Positions 11,443-21,619 of a stretch of 64,000 nucleotides of DNA are shown one piece after another (position 1 is the stretch's first letter; each line of letters starts with the position of its first letter). A program made the translations under genes and the position numbers. Where the stretch lies: NCBI GenBank assembly GCA_018340805.1, contig JACMZG010001870.1, positions 53,788,073 to 53,852,072 of the forward strand, read 5' to 3'. This DNA comes from Microvelia longipes (lineage: Eukaryota; Arthropoda; Insecta; Hemiptera; Veliidae). A model generated the notes under the pieces. The model was given only the letters and a program-made list of their open reading frames with translations. It had not been told where the DNA came from and made no database searches.

Positions 11443-14400
11443 TTATGCACTAAATGACCTATCTGGTGTTGTGGGCACTAATCTGATATGTTCTCTATTC
11501 CGTCTATAACATGATCCTGAGCTATTCTGAACAACATATGAGCGTGGTGAACTATGCTTATCAGTTACTGTACCCTTTTCCCACTTTTCCTTACTGCTAC
11601 CTGATCTAAACAAAACTTTATCTCCTACTCTTGCTGGTGGCAAATCCTTAGCATTACGGTCATAAAATCGCTATTGTTCTTCCTGTTTTTGTTTTAATTT
11701 CAAACGAACATCTTCAGGTTTATTATGCTTTGGTCTCAAGAGTTTACTTAAAGTTGGTATTTTATCTTTTAACCTACGACTGAACAAGTGTTGAGCGGGA
11801 GACAGACATAAACTCACAAGTGGAGTATTTCTATAAGCTAGCAGTTGGTTGTTAATAGTTTGAATGTTTCCTTGAGACTTTTTTAAAATTAGTTTGCATA
11901 TTCCTACTGCCTTTTCAGCTTGCCCATTGCTTCTAGGGTAATGAGGGCTGGAGGTTATATGAGTAGCATTTATAGATTCCAGGTATGCTTGAAACTGGTG
12001 GCTCTTAAAAGGTGAATTATCAGATATGATGACATCAGGATATCCATGTACTGCAAATACTCCGCTCAAAGCGTCAATAATGGAGTTAATGGATTTAGAT
12101 TTTAATGTAGTCATTTCTATCCATTTAGAATAGTAATCAACAATTACTAGGTATGACTTACCACCATATTCCATTATATCCATGCCTAATTTCTCCCATG
12201 GGCGGTTTGGGATATCATGAGACTTAAGAGGGAGCTTAGCATTAGCTGGACGAAGTTGTGAACAGATATCACAGCTGAGAACCATATCATTGATATCTTT
12301 TGACATGTTTAACCAATAAACTCTTTCTCTAGCTAGCAACTTAGTTTTAGTTATTCCTAAATGACCTTGATGGAGAATGTTCAACATATATGAAATTAAA
12401 CGGCGTGGTATCATTAGTCGATCTCCTAGAAATAGTAGATCATTAGTGATGTTTATCTCATTTCTGTATTTCCAAAAAAGGTTTAACTTGTGATGGAACA
12501 TTTCTAATCTTTACAGGCCATTTATTATTACTAACATAGTCATAAATAGTTGAAAAAGCCACATCACTTTTAATTTCAGAAATCAGCTGATTTCTTACAT
12601 GATCTGCAATTTTTAAGTTATTTGGCCTTAAAGTGTGGATCTTGACATCATTATGAGGCGGTACTTCTTCGCCATCTCTTATGGAAGCACGAGATAGTGC
12701 ATCCGCTATTATCATCTCTCTTCCAGGTATATAATCTAAAACAAAATCATACTTCAGCAGGCGCATTAACATAGATTGAAGTCGTGGAGTAACCTTATTA
12801 ATATCTTTTTTTACTATGTTTACTAAAGGTTTATGGTCAGTATTTATCCTTACTCGATGACCGTGAGTATAGTAATTAAACTTCTCTAGCCCAAATAGAA
12901 TGGCCATCATTTCTCTTTCAATAGGAGCATACCTTTTTTGAGTCTCTGTTAATGCTTTGGAGGCATACGCAACCGGTTTACCATGACTTAAAAGACATGC
13001 ACCCATTCCATCTTTAGATGCATCAGTCTGCAGAGTTAGCTGGCCTTTGCCATCATAATGTGTGAGGACAGGAGCATTTGTAACCAATTTCTTTATTTCG
13101 TTTACTGTGTCAGTCAAACGTTTGTTCCATACCCACAACACTTTTTCTTTAGTCAGCTCTCTCAGTGGCGCAGTCAGTTTCGATAAATTTGGAATGAATT
13201 TTCCTACGTACTTCAAAACACCAAGTATTCTGAGGACATCTTTTTTATTTTGTGGCAATGGCATGTTTGTAATTGCTTTAATTCTATCCTCGTCAATGGT
13301 AGTTCCTTTTTCAGATACTTCGAAACCTAATATTTTCAATTTAGTAGCCTTAAATTGGAACTTATCTTTGTTAAAAGTAACTCCTAGTTCATGAGCTCTA
13401 TCCAGTACTTTTAGTAATACTCTATCATGCTCTTCTTCTGTTTCTCCAGCTATTATCAAATCATCTATATATATTTTATTACCTAGCACATCTCCAAAAC
13501 ACTCCATATTCTTTCTTTGAAAGATTTCACTAGCAGTATGAACACCAAAAGGAAGTCTGCGAAACATGTACCTACCAAATGGAGTAGCGAAACAACATAA
13601 TAGTGACGATTCTCTATCTAATTCTATTTGGTGAAACCCTTCATTCAAGTCTAACACTGAAAAATATTTCTTTCCGCTTAAGTCAGATAATATTTCTTCT
13701 GGAGTGGGAATCAAATATCTTTCTCTTACGATTGACTCATTTAAAACTGCTGGATCAAGACATATTCTGAGCTTTTTATTTGGTTTTTCAACTATAACCA
13801 CATTATTTAACCACTCAGTTGGTTCATTTATTTTTTCGATTACACCCTTCTGTTCCATATCATCAATAGTTTGCTTGTACCTATCATACAACGACTTGGC
13901 AACACGACGAGGTGGATAAATAGCTGGTCTACAGTCATTCTTTAATTTTAAATGTATTGGAGGCCCTGGAAACTTTCCTAATCCATCAAATACTTTCGGG
14001 TTATGCTCAACAATGCTTTCTTTACTTAGCTTCCCTTTAATTTGCCCTCTATTTTTGACTACAACATCTGTGCGCTTTATCAAACCTAATGCTACACATG
14101 TATTTAGACCTAAAATGGACTGAGAATTTTGAGACACCACATAAAATCTAATTTTTACCAACTTTTCATTGACTAAACATTTTAATATTATTGCCCCTAA
14201 CGGAGTAATTTTATTATTCCCATAGCTAACTAAATGTTCATTGACTTTTTGGAGTTTCTTATTTTTTTCCCTTAATATTTTATTTAAAACAGCTAAAGAT
14301 AAAACGTTACATTGAGCTCCGGAATCCATCTTCATGGTTACTGGTTCACCATTGATGTTGATCTCTTTAAGCCATTCGTTCTTCTTTTTAGCTTTCATTT

Positions 14401-14560
14401 CATTTATAGTTATATCATCCATCGCTACTGAGTCACTCTCAGATTCAGAACTTGAAGACGACTTATATGATCTATTACTCTCTTCATCTACATCATGTAT
14501 TTTTTTTCTATGAGCTATTTTGTATTGCACATGGATGAGAAATGATTTTTCCCGTTGCAT
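11443..14560 (-). pseudogene. pol: Gypsy pol polyprotein (protease, RT, RNase H, integrase), frame-broken
   Basis: The first frame (14560-12458) has the retropepsin DSGAQCNVL, then reverse transcriptase with LDLNEGFHQIEL, FRRLPFGV and the catalytic YIDDLI, then RNase H QTDASKDGMGACL and TDHKPL. The integrase frame (12501-11671) has a zinc-binding region (H-x4-K ... CDIC), then the DDE core: D in GMDIMEYGG, D in ISDNSPF, and E in SNGQAEKAV. The break near 12480 is at a T6 run. A TAG at 11673-11671 interrupts the same frame before a 67-codon basic C-terminal stretch (to 11443). pol overlaps gag by about 45 nt in another frame, the normal gypsy arrangement for programmed frameshifting. Chromosomal integration is the known role of these enzymes. 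Confidence 0.93.
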
Positions 14561-15292
14561 TTGTTACATCTTTTTCTGTAGGCAGGACACTCACCTCTTC
14601 TATGTGATGTTCCGCATCTATAACAAGAGTTTATCTTACTCTTCCTACTACTATATTCACCATCTCTATCACTATCATAAGTCTTGGCAGAAGAACGAGG
14701 ATATGTTTTCTTAGCTATTTTATTGATACTGAAATCATCCTTACCAACCATTTCTTTCATGTGCACTTTACTCACCTCATGAGTTCGACACAATTTTTCA
14801 GCATTTTGTAGTGTTAACGATTCTGTATTCAACAGTTTTTCTTTCAGAGACATATCTCGAATACTCATCACTAATTTATCTCTAACCATGTCATCTTCTT
14901 CTTTGTACTCACAAGACCGCACTAGATTCTTAAGATCTCTAATAAAATGTTCATTACTCACTCCCTCTTCTTGATGGTGAGTTAAGAACTTATATCTCTC
15001 ATAAACAATATTCTTTTGTGGATTGCAATACTCTTCAAACTTCTGTACCACATCCGACAATGACGGGATCACCCTTAGTATCTTTCTGATCCTCTAGTTT
15101 AAAAGTATTACATACTTTAACACCTTCATCCCCCATGAAGTTAAGCAAAATAGCGATCTTTCGTGGTTCATCTTGTTTATCACTTCCCGATGCTACCATG
15201 TATAATTTAAACTTTTGATACCAAATTTTCCATTCTTCAGACAAATTAGGAGCTGAGAAATCTAAGATATTTGGGGTTCTATAGCAATCCAT
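14515..15292 (-). pseudogene. gag: Gypsy gag (capsid/nucleocapsid) with a 1-nt break
   Basis: ATG at 15292 opens a capsid-like N-terminus (85 codons). The frame shifts between 15072 and 15060, next to a GGG run, and continues for about 185 codons. The C-terminus has two CCHC zinc knuckles, CYRCGTSHRRGEC (C-x2-C-x3-H-x4-C) and CNKCNGKNHFSSMC (C-x2-C-x4-H-x4-C), which bind the packaged RNA. It ends overlapping the start of pol. Confidence 0.88.
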
Positions 15293-15408
15293 TATCTTTA
15301 ACTAATATCTGTCAATATATTTTCAAAACATACATCAATTTTTTAGTTTGATCAGCCATTAACTTTATTTTGTTTGATATAAACATTAAAACAATAAAGT
15401 AATCTTAC

Positions 15409-15417
15409 CTGACACCA
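15409..15417 (-). promoter_or_regulatory. Primer binding site, tRNA-Leu type
   Basis: Minus strand TGGTGTCAG, 4 nt past the 5' LTR end. It is complementary to the CTGACACCA 3' end typical of tRNA-Leu. Only 9 nt match clearly. Confidence 0.65.
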
Positions 15418-15421
15418 TGTA

Positions 15422-15564
15422 TGAGATCTTAATAGTGCTATTAATACTTAATAATAACATTAAACATATTCTAACATAACTTTAATCAGATTACATGAAC
15501 ACAATACAACATATTTATAAATCATAATAAACAATCCTAGGTAACCATGGCAACTCTCCTAACA
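15422..15564 (-). repeat. 5' LTR of the gypsy element
   Basis: 143 bp, identical by eye to the 3' LTR. Carries the element's promoter by family knowledge; no obvious TATAAA is seen. Confidence 0.92.
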
Positions 15565-15621
15565 TGGGTGTCCCAGGCAGAACGCACTTTAGGGGTCAAA
15601 GGTTCTGCCTGGGACACCCAT
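15564..15621. repeat. Perfect 20-bp-stem hairpin at the gypsy insertion edge
   Basis: ATGGGTGTCCCAGGCAGAAC at 15564-15583 is the exact reverse complement of 15602-15621, with an 18-nt loop. It is the centre of the host palindrome described at 11006-15746. Its outer A falls on the last LTR base. Confidence 0.92.
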
Positions 15622-15749
15622 TCGATAAGAGGCGGCAGAATTCCCTGTTCAGATCCTTGTTCAGGAAGGTATTCACGAAAAATTGAGAGCGGTTCCAGCC
15701 ATTACACTTTTTATTAACTAAACACCCCTGGGCTCTTGGCCTATTTACT

Positions 15750-16280
15750 CATTCTTTTATACTAGATTCCAACATTGTAAATATGACAAATATATTTTCC
15801 GGGGTAAGCTATAAAATAGTAAGTTTAGACGCCCGATAAACATATCAAAGAATCGTAATAAAAAGATTTTTTCCTCTAGAAAGAAGAAATCTCTTTCCAT
15901 GCTATAATATAGAGAGGTGATGACGCAAAGACCAGAGTCATGAGATACAGAAATAAAATGAAATTCAGCCACGTTGAAAAGAAGTCAAGGTTCTCTGTTT
16001 CCTTTGCAGCAATCTGTTGTGAACCTCAGGCCGTTCCTTCGGCAACCGTTCCTTCAGGCCGTTTAACCTGAGGATTCATGGTTCGATTCTAACAAATAGT
16101 GTTTTCTTTTTACCGTTTTATATAAAAACGAAATATTTATTGTTCATTTTAACAATAAAGAGATGATATCTATTGTCTGTTTGTATACTTGAAATTAATA
16201 TCAAAGTACTTCACATTACATAGCAATGGAGTGGTGAGCAGCAAATTTTCTTTAGAAAGCTGAAATTATAGCTCGTCAGT
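15750..16280. other. No gene recognised; B-box-like motif near 16079
   Basis: Short inverted phrases around 16027-16075 (cctcag...ctgagg) are followed by 'ggttcgattct', which resembles a Pol III B box. No matching A box or cloverleaf was found, so this is not called a tRNA. Confidence 0.4.
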
Positions 16281-16895
16281 CCTTTTTTAATTTTCTTCAT
16301 TTATACGGCGGAAATTTAGAAAAAGCAATGTGTTTGTACTAAAATGCGAAATTTCGCCTGAATTAGGTTCCAAGTGTTTTAAGACCCCCCGAGTGGTTTT
16401 AACTAGGTTTTCTGTCTGCATATGTGTGTGTGTCCCAGCATATGTCTGTATGTCCCAGCATGCAAGACAGTTGAAACTTTGTACAAATATCAATCTTTAG
16501 GTCTAGCTGTGCTATCCGGGAACAATTGTATGACGTCATTAAACATCAATAATGACTCATCGCAATGAGTTATGTATAGAATGTAAAATATGGCACGACA
16601 AATGTGGCAAGTTTCGTATTATTATCAGCATTAGTCCAATTTATATCGAATAAGTAATACCTCGCAACTACACCTATAGACTAATTTTTGGGCAAAGTTT
16701 TAATTCTCTAGCATAATTTAAATACACTAGGAGCAACGATGATAACAGAAACACACACATACAGACATAAAACTTAGTAAAAGCCACTCAGGAGGTCTTA
16801 AAAACACCTGAAAAGAATATTTCCGGTGACATGCCGGTTGAAGTTTTTTTGCAAACATTACTTAGGTATAAATGAGAAAATGTAAGAAATGTTGA
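16280..16895. mobile_element. R1 foldback element, most complete copy
   Basis: The left half (cttcatttatac ... gtgtttgtac ... agtggtttt ... acaaatatcaatctt) is repeated in inverse order on the right (attttttgggcaaag ... agccactcagga ... gcaaacatt ... gtataaatgag). Terminal inverted repeats are close to TTTCTCATTTATAC. No coding frame, so non-autonomous. Confidence 0.72.
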
Positions 16896-16992
16896 AATGA
16901 CATTGAGTTGAACTTTAGTACAAGGGTAGGGGATTCTCTTGCATAACATATAGGTACACAATAGTTTTGTTTTAATATAGTTGAATCATAAA

Positions 16993-17172
<180 letters not shown>

Positions 17173-17445
17173 CATGTGCTTTTAGTTAGCTTAACTTTTA
17201 TTGAAATTTTTATTTTTATGACTATACGCTTAACGTAGTTCTCTGTAAGCGCTGGTTTTTTCTTGTTTTGTATTCAATTTACTGTAGCTTTGAGTTATTG
17301 ATTTTACTCTTTGTTTTTTTCTTGTTTCTATTGTTTTAGCGAATTTTCATAATGAAAATGACGCTTATGAGGTTGTTCGGATGACGGAAGTTGAGGGTGG
17401 GAGTGGGTGGAATCGGTTCCTATTGGCTTCCTGATAACAAAAATA

Positions 17446-17681
17446 CGGGCCTTCGGCCCGTAGCCGCTACGCGGCCTCGGCGCTTCGCGCCTCGTCCGCT
17501 CCGCGGCGTCGGCCCACCGGGCCGCTTCGCGGCCCGGGGGCCTCCCTGTGGCCGCTTTGCGGCCACATTGTTGTTGTTTTGTATTATGTGTTGTTTCATT
17601 ATTGTTCTTGTTACATGGCATTTTGCCATGTATCTAGCGAATTTTCACAGCCTCTCCACACAGGCCCGCTTCGCGGGCCTG
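17446..17681. repeat. GC-rich tandem hairpin cluster, copy 1
   Basis: Perfect hairpins with 3-nt loops: CGGGCC-TTC-GGCCCG (17446-17460), CCGC-TAC-GCGG (17464-17474), GGCGC-TTC-GCGCC (17479-17491), 9-bp stem around TTC (17517-17537), GTGGCCGC-TTT-GCGGCCAC (17548-17566), ACATGGCA-TTT-TGCCATGT (17613-17631), and 9-bp stem around TTC (17661-17681). The GC content contrasts sharply with the AT-rich surroundings. 'CATGGCA-TTT-TGCCATG tatCTAG' also looks like a Helitron 3' end. Confidence 0.9.
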
Positions 17682-18055
17682 AGTGGCTTTCTCACAAACT
17701 TGATTTTTACTAATTGAGATTTTTATTAATACTCTATTATTAATAGTATGCTATAATATTAAAATTAAGAAACATTATAAACAAAAATATATTATTCATG
17801 ATTTTTGTTTTCAAATAAAAATGCCGTTTCCGTCACTAAGATTGTCTGATTGAGCTAAACCGGTCGCAATGGTTTTAGAATGACTTCGGCCATATAAAGA
17901 CAACTTCAACTCTTACTTACTTTATGATTGTTTATAAAAATTTATTTAAAAAAAAATGTCAAATTTTTTTTGTAAACAAATTGTTTATTTGAGTAAAATC
18001 TTAAGGTTGAAAAAAAATATATCATGATTATTTTAAAATAAAAATACCGTTTGCG

Positions 18056-18187
18056 TCACTTAGGATTGTCCGATTGAGCTGAAACTGGTCGCATTCGTTT
18101 TAGAATAACTTCGACCATATAAAGACTACTTCGATGTTCTTCCTCTTTACGGGTCTGCTTAGCTCGGCGTGGTTCAGTGGAAGCCAT
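18056..18187 (-). CDS. Small 43-codon frame of the Helitron-like family (copy B)
   Basis: Reads M-ASTEPRRAKQTRKEEEHR and on to ...VSAQSDNPK-stop. The N-terminus is basic. A TATAAAA-like site lies about 60 nt upstream. The same frame is open in all four copies in the window, but the differences between copies are mostly amino-acid changing, so coding selection is doubtful. No family recognised. Confidence 0.25.
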   Translation of the reverse strand: MASTEPRRAKQTRKEEEHRSSLYMVEVILKRMRPVSAQSDNPK

Positions 18188-18632
18188 TTTTGCCCTGTCT
18201 CTCTGGGACAGCAGGCTTACCATGATGGAGCAAGAGGTAGAGGTCTCTCTTTTATACTATATCCCCACCCTCTAACACTACTGAACCCAACAGATATCGT
18301 ACGAGTCTTTGACCTAGACGTATACATATATACAAGATTATATATATATGTATACCAATTGCGCCACTTGTGATGGTTCGATTGAGCTGAAATTGGTCTT
18401 AATCAATTCAGCTAGCCGTCTACCTAAATACTAGATACCTTGTTTTAAAGCCATTTCAAGTTTCAAAAAAATTTTTTTTTCATGACGTCATAACTTTGGT
18501 TGATGACGTCATAATGTTTTTATAAACAATAGGCCTCGTAACCTCTACAACATCTCGCGATTTGCAAAGTTTCGTTTCAATTTGAGAACGCCTTCGAGAG
18601 TTATCGTTCGCCATACGAAAGGGTAGAAACTC

Positions 18633-18640
<8 letters not shown>

Positions 18641-18710
<70 letters not shown>

Positions 18711-18713
18711 TAT
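18641..18713. repeat. (TA)n inside Helitron-like copy B
   Basis: TA tract at the same internal position in all four copies, between 'gaaagggtagaaact' and 'aactttttt'. Confidence 0.93.
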
Positions 18714-18867
18714 ATAAACTTTTTTTGGACATATATTTTTGTTATCAGGAAGCCAATAGGAACCGATTCCACTCACTCCCACCCTCAACTTCCGTCATCC
18801 GAACAACCTCATAAGCGTCATTTTCATTATGAAAATTCGCTAATATATGTCCGAAAAAGATAATATA

Positions 18868-18989
<122 letters not shown>

Positions 18990-19373
18990 AGAGTTTCTAC
19001 CCTTTCGTATGGCGAACGATAACTTTCGAAGGCGTTCTCAAATTGAAACGAAACTTTGCAAATCGCGAGATGTTGTGGAGGTTACGAGGCCTATTGTTTA
19101 TAAAAAACATTATGACGTCATCAATCAAAGTTATGACGCCATGAAAAAAAATTTTTTTGAAACTTGAAATGGCTTTAAAACAAGGTATTTCGTATTTAGG
19201 TAGACGGCTAGCTGAATCGATTAAGACCAATTTCAGCTTAATCGAACCATCACAAATGGCGCAAACGGTATACATATATATATAATCTTGTATATATGTA
19301 TACGTCTAGATCAAAGACTCGTACGATATCTGTTGGGTTCAGTAGTGTTAGAGGGTGGGGATATAGTATAAAA

Positions 19374-19380
19374 GAGAGAC
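19374..19380 (+). promoter_or_regulatory. TATA-box-like site in Helitron-like copy A
   Basis: 'agtataaaagaga', about 60 nt before the ATG of the 43-codon frame. It is present as tataaaa in copies A, B and D and altered in copy C. Promoter function is an inference. Confidence 0.4.
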
Positions 19381-19434
19381 CTCTACCTCTTGCTCCATCA
19401 TGGTAGCCTACTGTCCCAGAGAGACAGGGCAAAA

Positions 19435-19566
19435 ATGGCTTCCACTGAACCACGCCGAGCTAAGCAGACCCGTAAAGAGGAAGAACATCGAAGTAGTCTT
19501 TATATGGTCGAAGTTATTCTAAAACGAATGCGACCAGTTTCAGCTCAATCGGACAATCCTAAGTGA
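19435..19566 (+). CDS. Small 43-codon frame of the Helitron-like family (copy A)
   Basis: Identical protein to the copy B frame by eye. No recognised domain; Arg/Lys-rich first 14 residues. It could be a chance open frame or a captured first-exon fragment. Confidence 0.25.
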   Translation: MASTEPRRAKQTRKEEEHRSSLYMVEVILKRMRPVSAQSDNPK

Positions 19567-19939
19567 CGCAAACGGTATTTTTATTTTAAATAATCATGAA
19601 TATATTTTTTTCAACCTTAAGATTTTACTCAAATAAACAATTTGTTTACAAAAAAAAATTTGACATATTTCTTTAAATTCTATAAACAATCATAAATGTA
19701 AGTAAGAGTTGAAGTTGTCTTTATATGGTCGAAGTCATTCTAAAACCATTGCGACCGGTTTCAGCGCAATCAGACAATCTTTAGTGACGAAAACGGTATT
19801 TTTATTTAAAAACATAAATCATGAATAATATATTTTTGTTTATAATGCTTCTTAATTTTAATATATAGCAAACTATTAATAATAGAATATTAATAAAATC
19901 TCAATTAGTAAAATCAAGTTTGTGAGAAAGCCTCTCAGG

Positions 19940-20172
19940 CCCGCGAAGCGGGCCTGTGTAAAGAGGCTGTGAAAATTCGCTAGATACATGGCAAAATGCC
20001 ATGTAACAAGAACAATAATGAAACAACACATAATACAAAAAACAACAATGTGGCCGCAAAGCGGCCACAGGGAGGCCCCCGGGCCGCGAAGCGGCCCGGT
20101 GGGCCGACGCCGCGGAGCGGACGAGGCGCGAATCGCCGAGGCCGCGTAGCGGCTACGGGCCGAAGGCCCGTA
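19940..20172. repeat. GC-rich tandem hairpin cluster, copy 2 (inverted)
   Basis: Reverse-complement version of 17446-17681, loops reading GAA, AAA and GTA on the plus strand. One hairpin is damaged: 'gcgcgaatcgccg' replaces gcgcgaagcgccg at about 20124-20137. Confidence 0.88.
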
Positions 20173-20194
20173 TTTGGTTATTATATTGTCTTCA

Positions 20195-20320
20195 GGTTGC
20201 CCTGATGAAGAACATGTCCATGCTCGAAACGTTGGCACGAGAGAAGTGAGTGTGTTTTTTTTATTAGCCTCATCTTGATTCATTCGTAAGTTATATTCTG
20301 AGGCTGATTCTGTTCTATTT
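20195..20320 (+). other. Repeat tail with a hammerhead-like core (CTGATGA...GAAAC)
   Basis: CTGATGA at 20202-20208, an imperfect GAACATG-TC-CATGCTC stem, then GAAAC at 20226-20230, in the order of a hammerhead ribozyme core. The following 'gttatattctgaggctgattctgtt' is shared with 57510-57535, so this is the end of a dispersed element. Catalytic activity is not established, and stems I and III are not obvious. Confidence 0.3.
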
Positions 20321-20328
20321 AATATATA

Positions 20329-20374
<46 letters not shown>
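20321..20374. repeat. (TA)n microsatellite
   Basis: TA run with one slip. Confidence 0.95.
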
Positions 20375-20379
<5 letters not shown>

Positions 20380-20380
<1 letters not shown>

Positions 20381-21180
20381 ATATTTTTATTTTCAAGTTA
20401 TTTAAAAGAAAATTTATTGAAATTTAACAACTTAGTTACTAATTATGAAATTAGATCAAAGCTAATTTCATTTATCGAACTCCATAAAAACACTGAAGTT
20501 TGGCGGTTTGACTAATTTTAGTATTTTGAGGTGAGTCAAGATCACAAGATTTTTTGACAAACTATATTTAAATGCGATTGTTAAAATAAAAATTTAAAAC
20601 AGAATTGTTGGAATATTTGTAGTATTAAAATTTTAAACTGGCAAGATTAGAAGCATTTCGGTGACAAAAATGTCTCACTGTTAGAGTCTAGATTTATTAT
20701 TGTAAAAGAATTCCCATCTTTGTAAAAGCTATATCTATTTTTAAACAACTTAAGGAAGTATTACTAAATGATCTGCAAACAGGGGAATAGATAAGGATAT
20801 TCTGTATCATATGACGTCACCGAGTTCCCGTCTCTTTCAACAGTTTGTGTTACATTTGACGTATGTAGAGACGTTAATACAATACACTTGACAAGAACCC
20901 AGGACTGACACAGGACAGCGGTCTCTAGCTTTCAGTACTTGGAGCGCTTCTTGCAGCGCTTAGAAATAAATAAATAATTCGGAGACATATTAGAATGTTT
21001 TAAAAAATTAAAATAATTCTTGAATTTTATAGAAATGATTTTCCTGTAATAGATTTTACCCTTTAAAAAAAATCGGCTAATGGGATGGATATATAGGCGC
21101 CACGGCGGGAGTCCAACTTTAGACTGGAGCCAAATCCGTTTTCATGGCTCCTCGTTACAAAAATATAGTTTAGCGGAATA
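20380..21180. other. No gene recognised
   Basis: AT-rich, apparently single-copy sequence without open frames of note. Confidence 0.4.
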
Positions 21181-21440
21181 TTAGAACAAAAAAAGTTTAA
21201 AGACACATCTTTTGAACGGATAAACATTATTTATTTAAACTTTATAAAACAATTAACCTTGGGGCAGGAAAAGAGCCAGGTCGTATCGAAAACCAGGTTG
21301 TAGTAACGTCTTTAACCCGATTTAATGAGTCAGCAAAAAAAATATATTTCTTTTAAAAATAGGCTAAAATTCAAGATACAATTTATCGCCGGAATAGTCT
21401 TCTCTTTCATTTTTTTGAAGCGCTGAATCGAATAAAACTG
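21180..21440 (+). repeat. Dispersed repeat family R2, third copy
   Basis: 'cacatcttttgaacggata', 'accttggggcagga', 'aaaccaggttgtagtaacgt' and 'gctgaatcgaataaaactg' follow the R2 order. Its 'gagtcgatacgaccac' end has expanded into the next feature. Confidence 0.7.
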
Positions 21441-21612
21441 ACCCGGAGTCGATACGACCACACAAACCCGATCCGGAGTCTATACGACCACACAAACCCG
21501 ATCCGGAGTCGATACGACCACACAAACCCCATCCGGAGTCTATACGACCACACAAACCCGATCCGGAGTCTATACGACCACACAAACCCGATCCGGAGTC
21601 TATACGACCAAA
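21440..21612 (+). repeat. 30-bp minisatellite grown from the end of an R2 repeat
   Basis: About 5.5 units of gatccggagtcgatacgacc + acacaaaccc. The same words occur once in unexpanded R2 copies at 9000 and 9850, so the array arose from element sequence. Confidence 0.92.
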
Positions 21613-21619
21613 ATAATTG

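Larger units (their letters stand above)
11118..15564 (-). mobile_element. Ty3/gypsy LTR retrotransposon with identical short LTRs
   Basis: A 4.45 kb element bounded by two 143-bp direct repeats that are identical by eye and have TG...CA ends. On the minus strand the order is LTR, primer binding site, gag with zinc knuckles, then protease-RT-RNase H-integrase, polypurine tract, LTR. No envelope frame. Identical LTRs imply a recent insertion. The coding region nevertheless shows two 1-nt frame breaks and one in-frame stop. No clear target-site duplication: the flanks 'tcgta' and 'tgggtg' rejoin exactly into the palindromic host sequence. Confidence 0.93.
11006..15746. repeat. Palindromic host locus split by a gypsy insertion
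   Basis: The left arm 11006-11121 (ccaagagcccaggggtgttt ... tatcgtatg) is the inverted counterpart of 15620-15746 (cattcgata ... aacacccctgggctcttgg). The right side also holds a perfect 20-bp-stem hairpin. Removing the LTR element restores one large foldback structure, so the retroelement landed inside a palindromic, probably transposon-derived, sequence. Confidence 0.8.
17444..18843 (+). mobile_element. Helitron-like element, copy B (1.40 kb, nested inside copy A)
   Basis: Inserted between 'gataacaaaaa' and 'tatatgtccg' of copy A. The uninterrupted sequence is visible in copies at 51502 and 44500. The junction fits an A^T target without duplication, as Helitrons use. Its opposite orientation to A makes the whole region a giant palindrome with arms above 1 kb. 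Confidence 0.75.

Noticed and set aside
12458..15292. Plus-strand open frames over the gypsy element
   Set aside because: Shadows of gag and pol on the opposite strand.
16005..16095. tRNA gene or tRNA-derived SINE
   Set aside because: Only a B-box-like 'ggttcgattct' is present. No A box or cloverleaf could be drawn. The B-box-like words near 56590 and the A-box-like words near 30200 failed in the same way.
17328..17717. Arg/Ala/Pro-rich frames on both strands
   Set aside because: They translate the GC-rich hairpin cluster. The same happens at 19876-20283, 44476-44757 and 53047-53310, so they reflect the repeat, not a gene.
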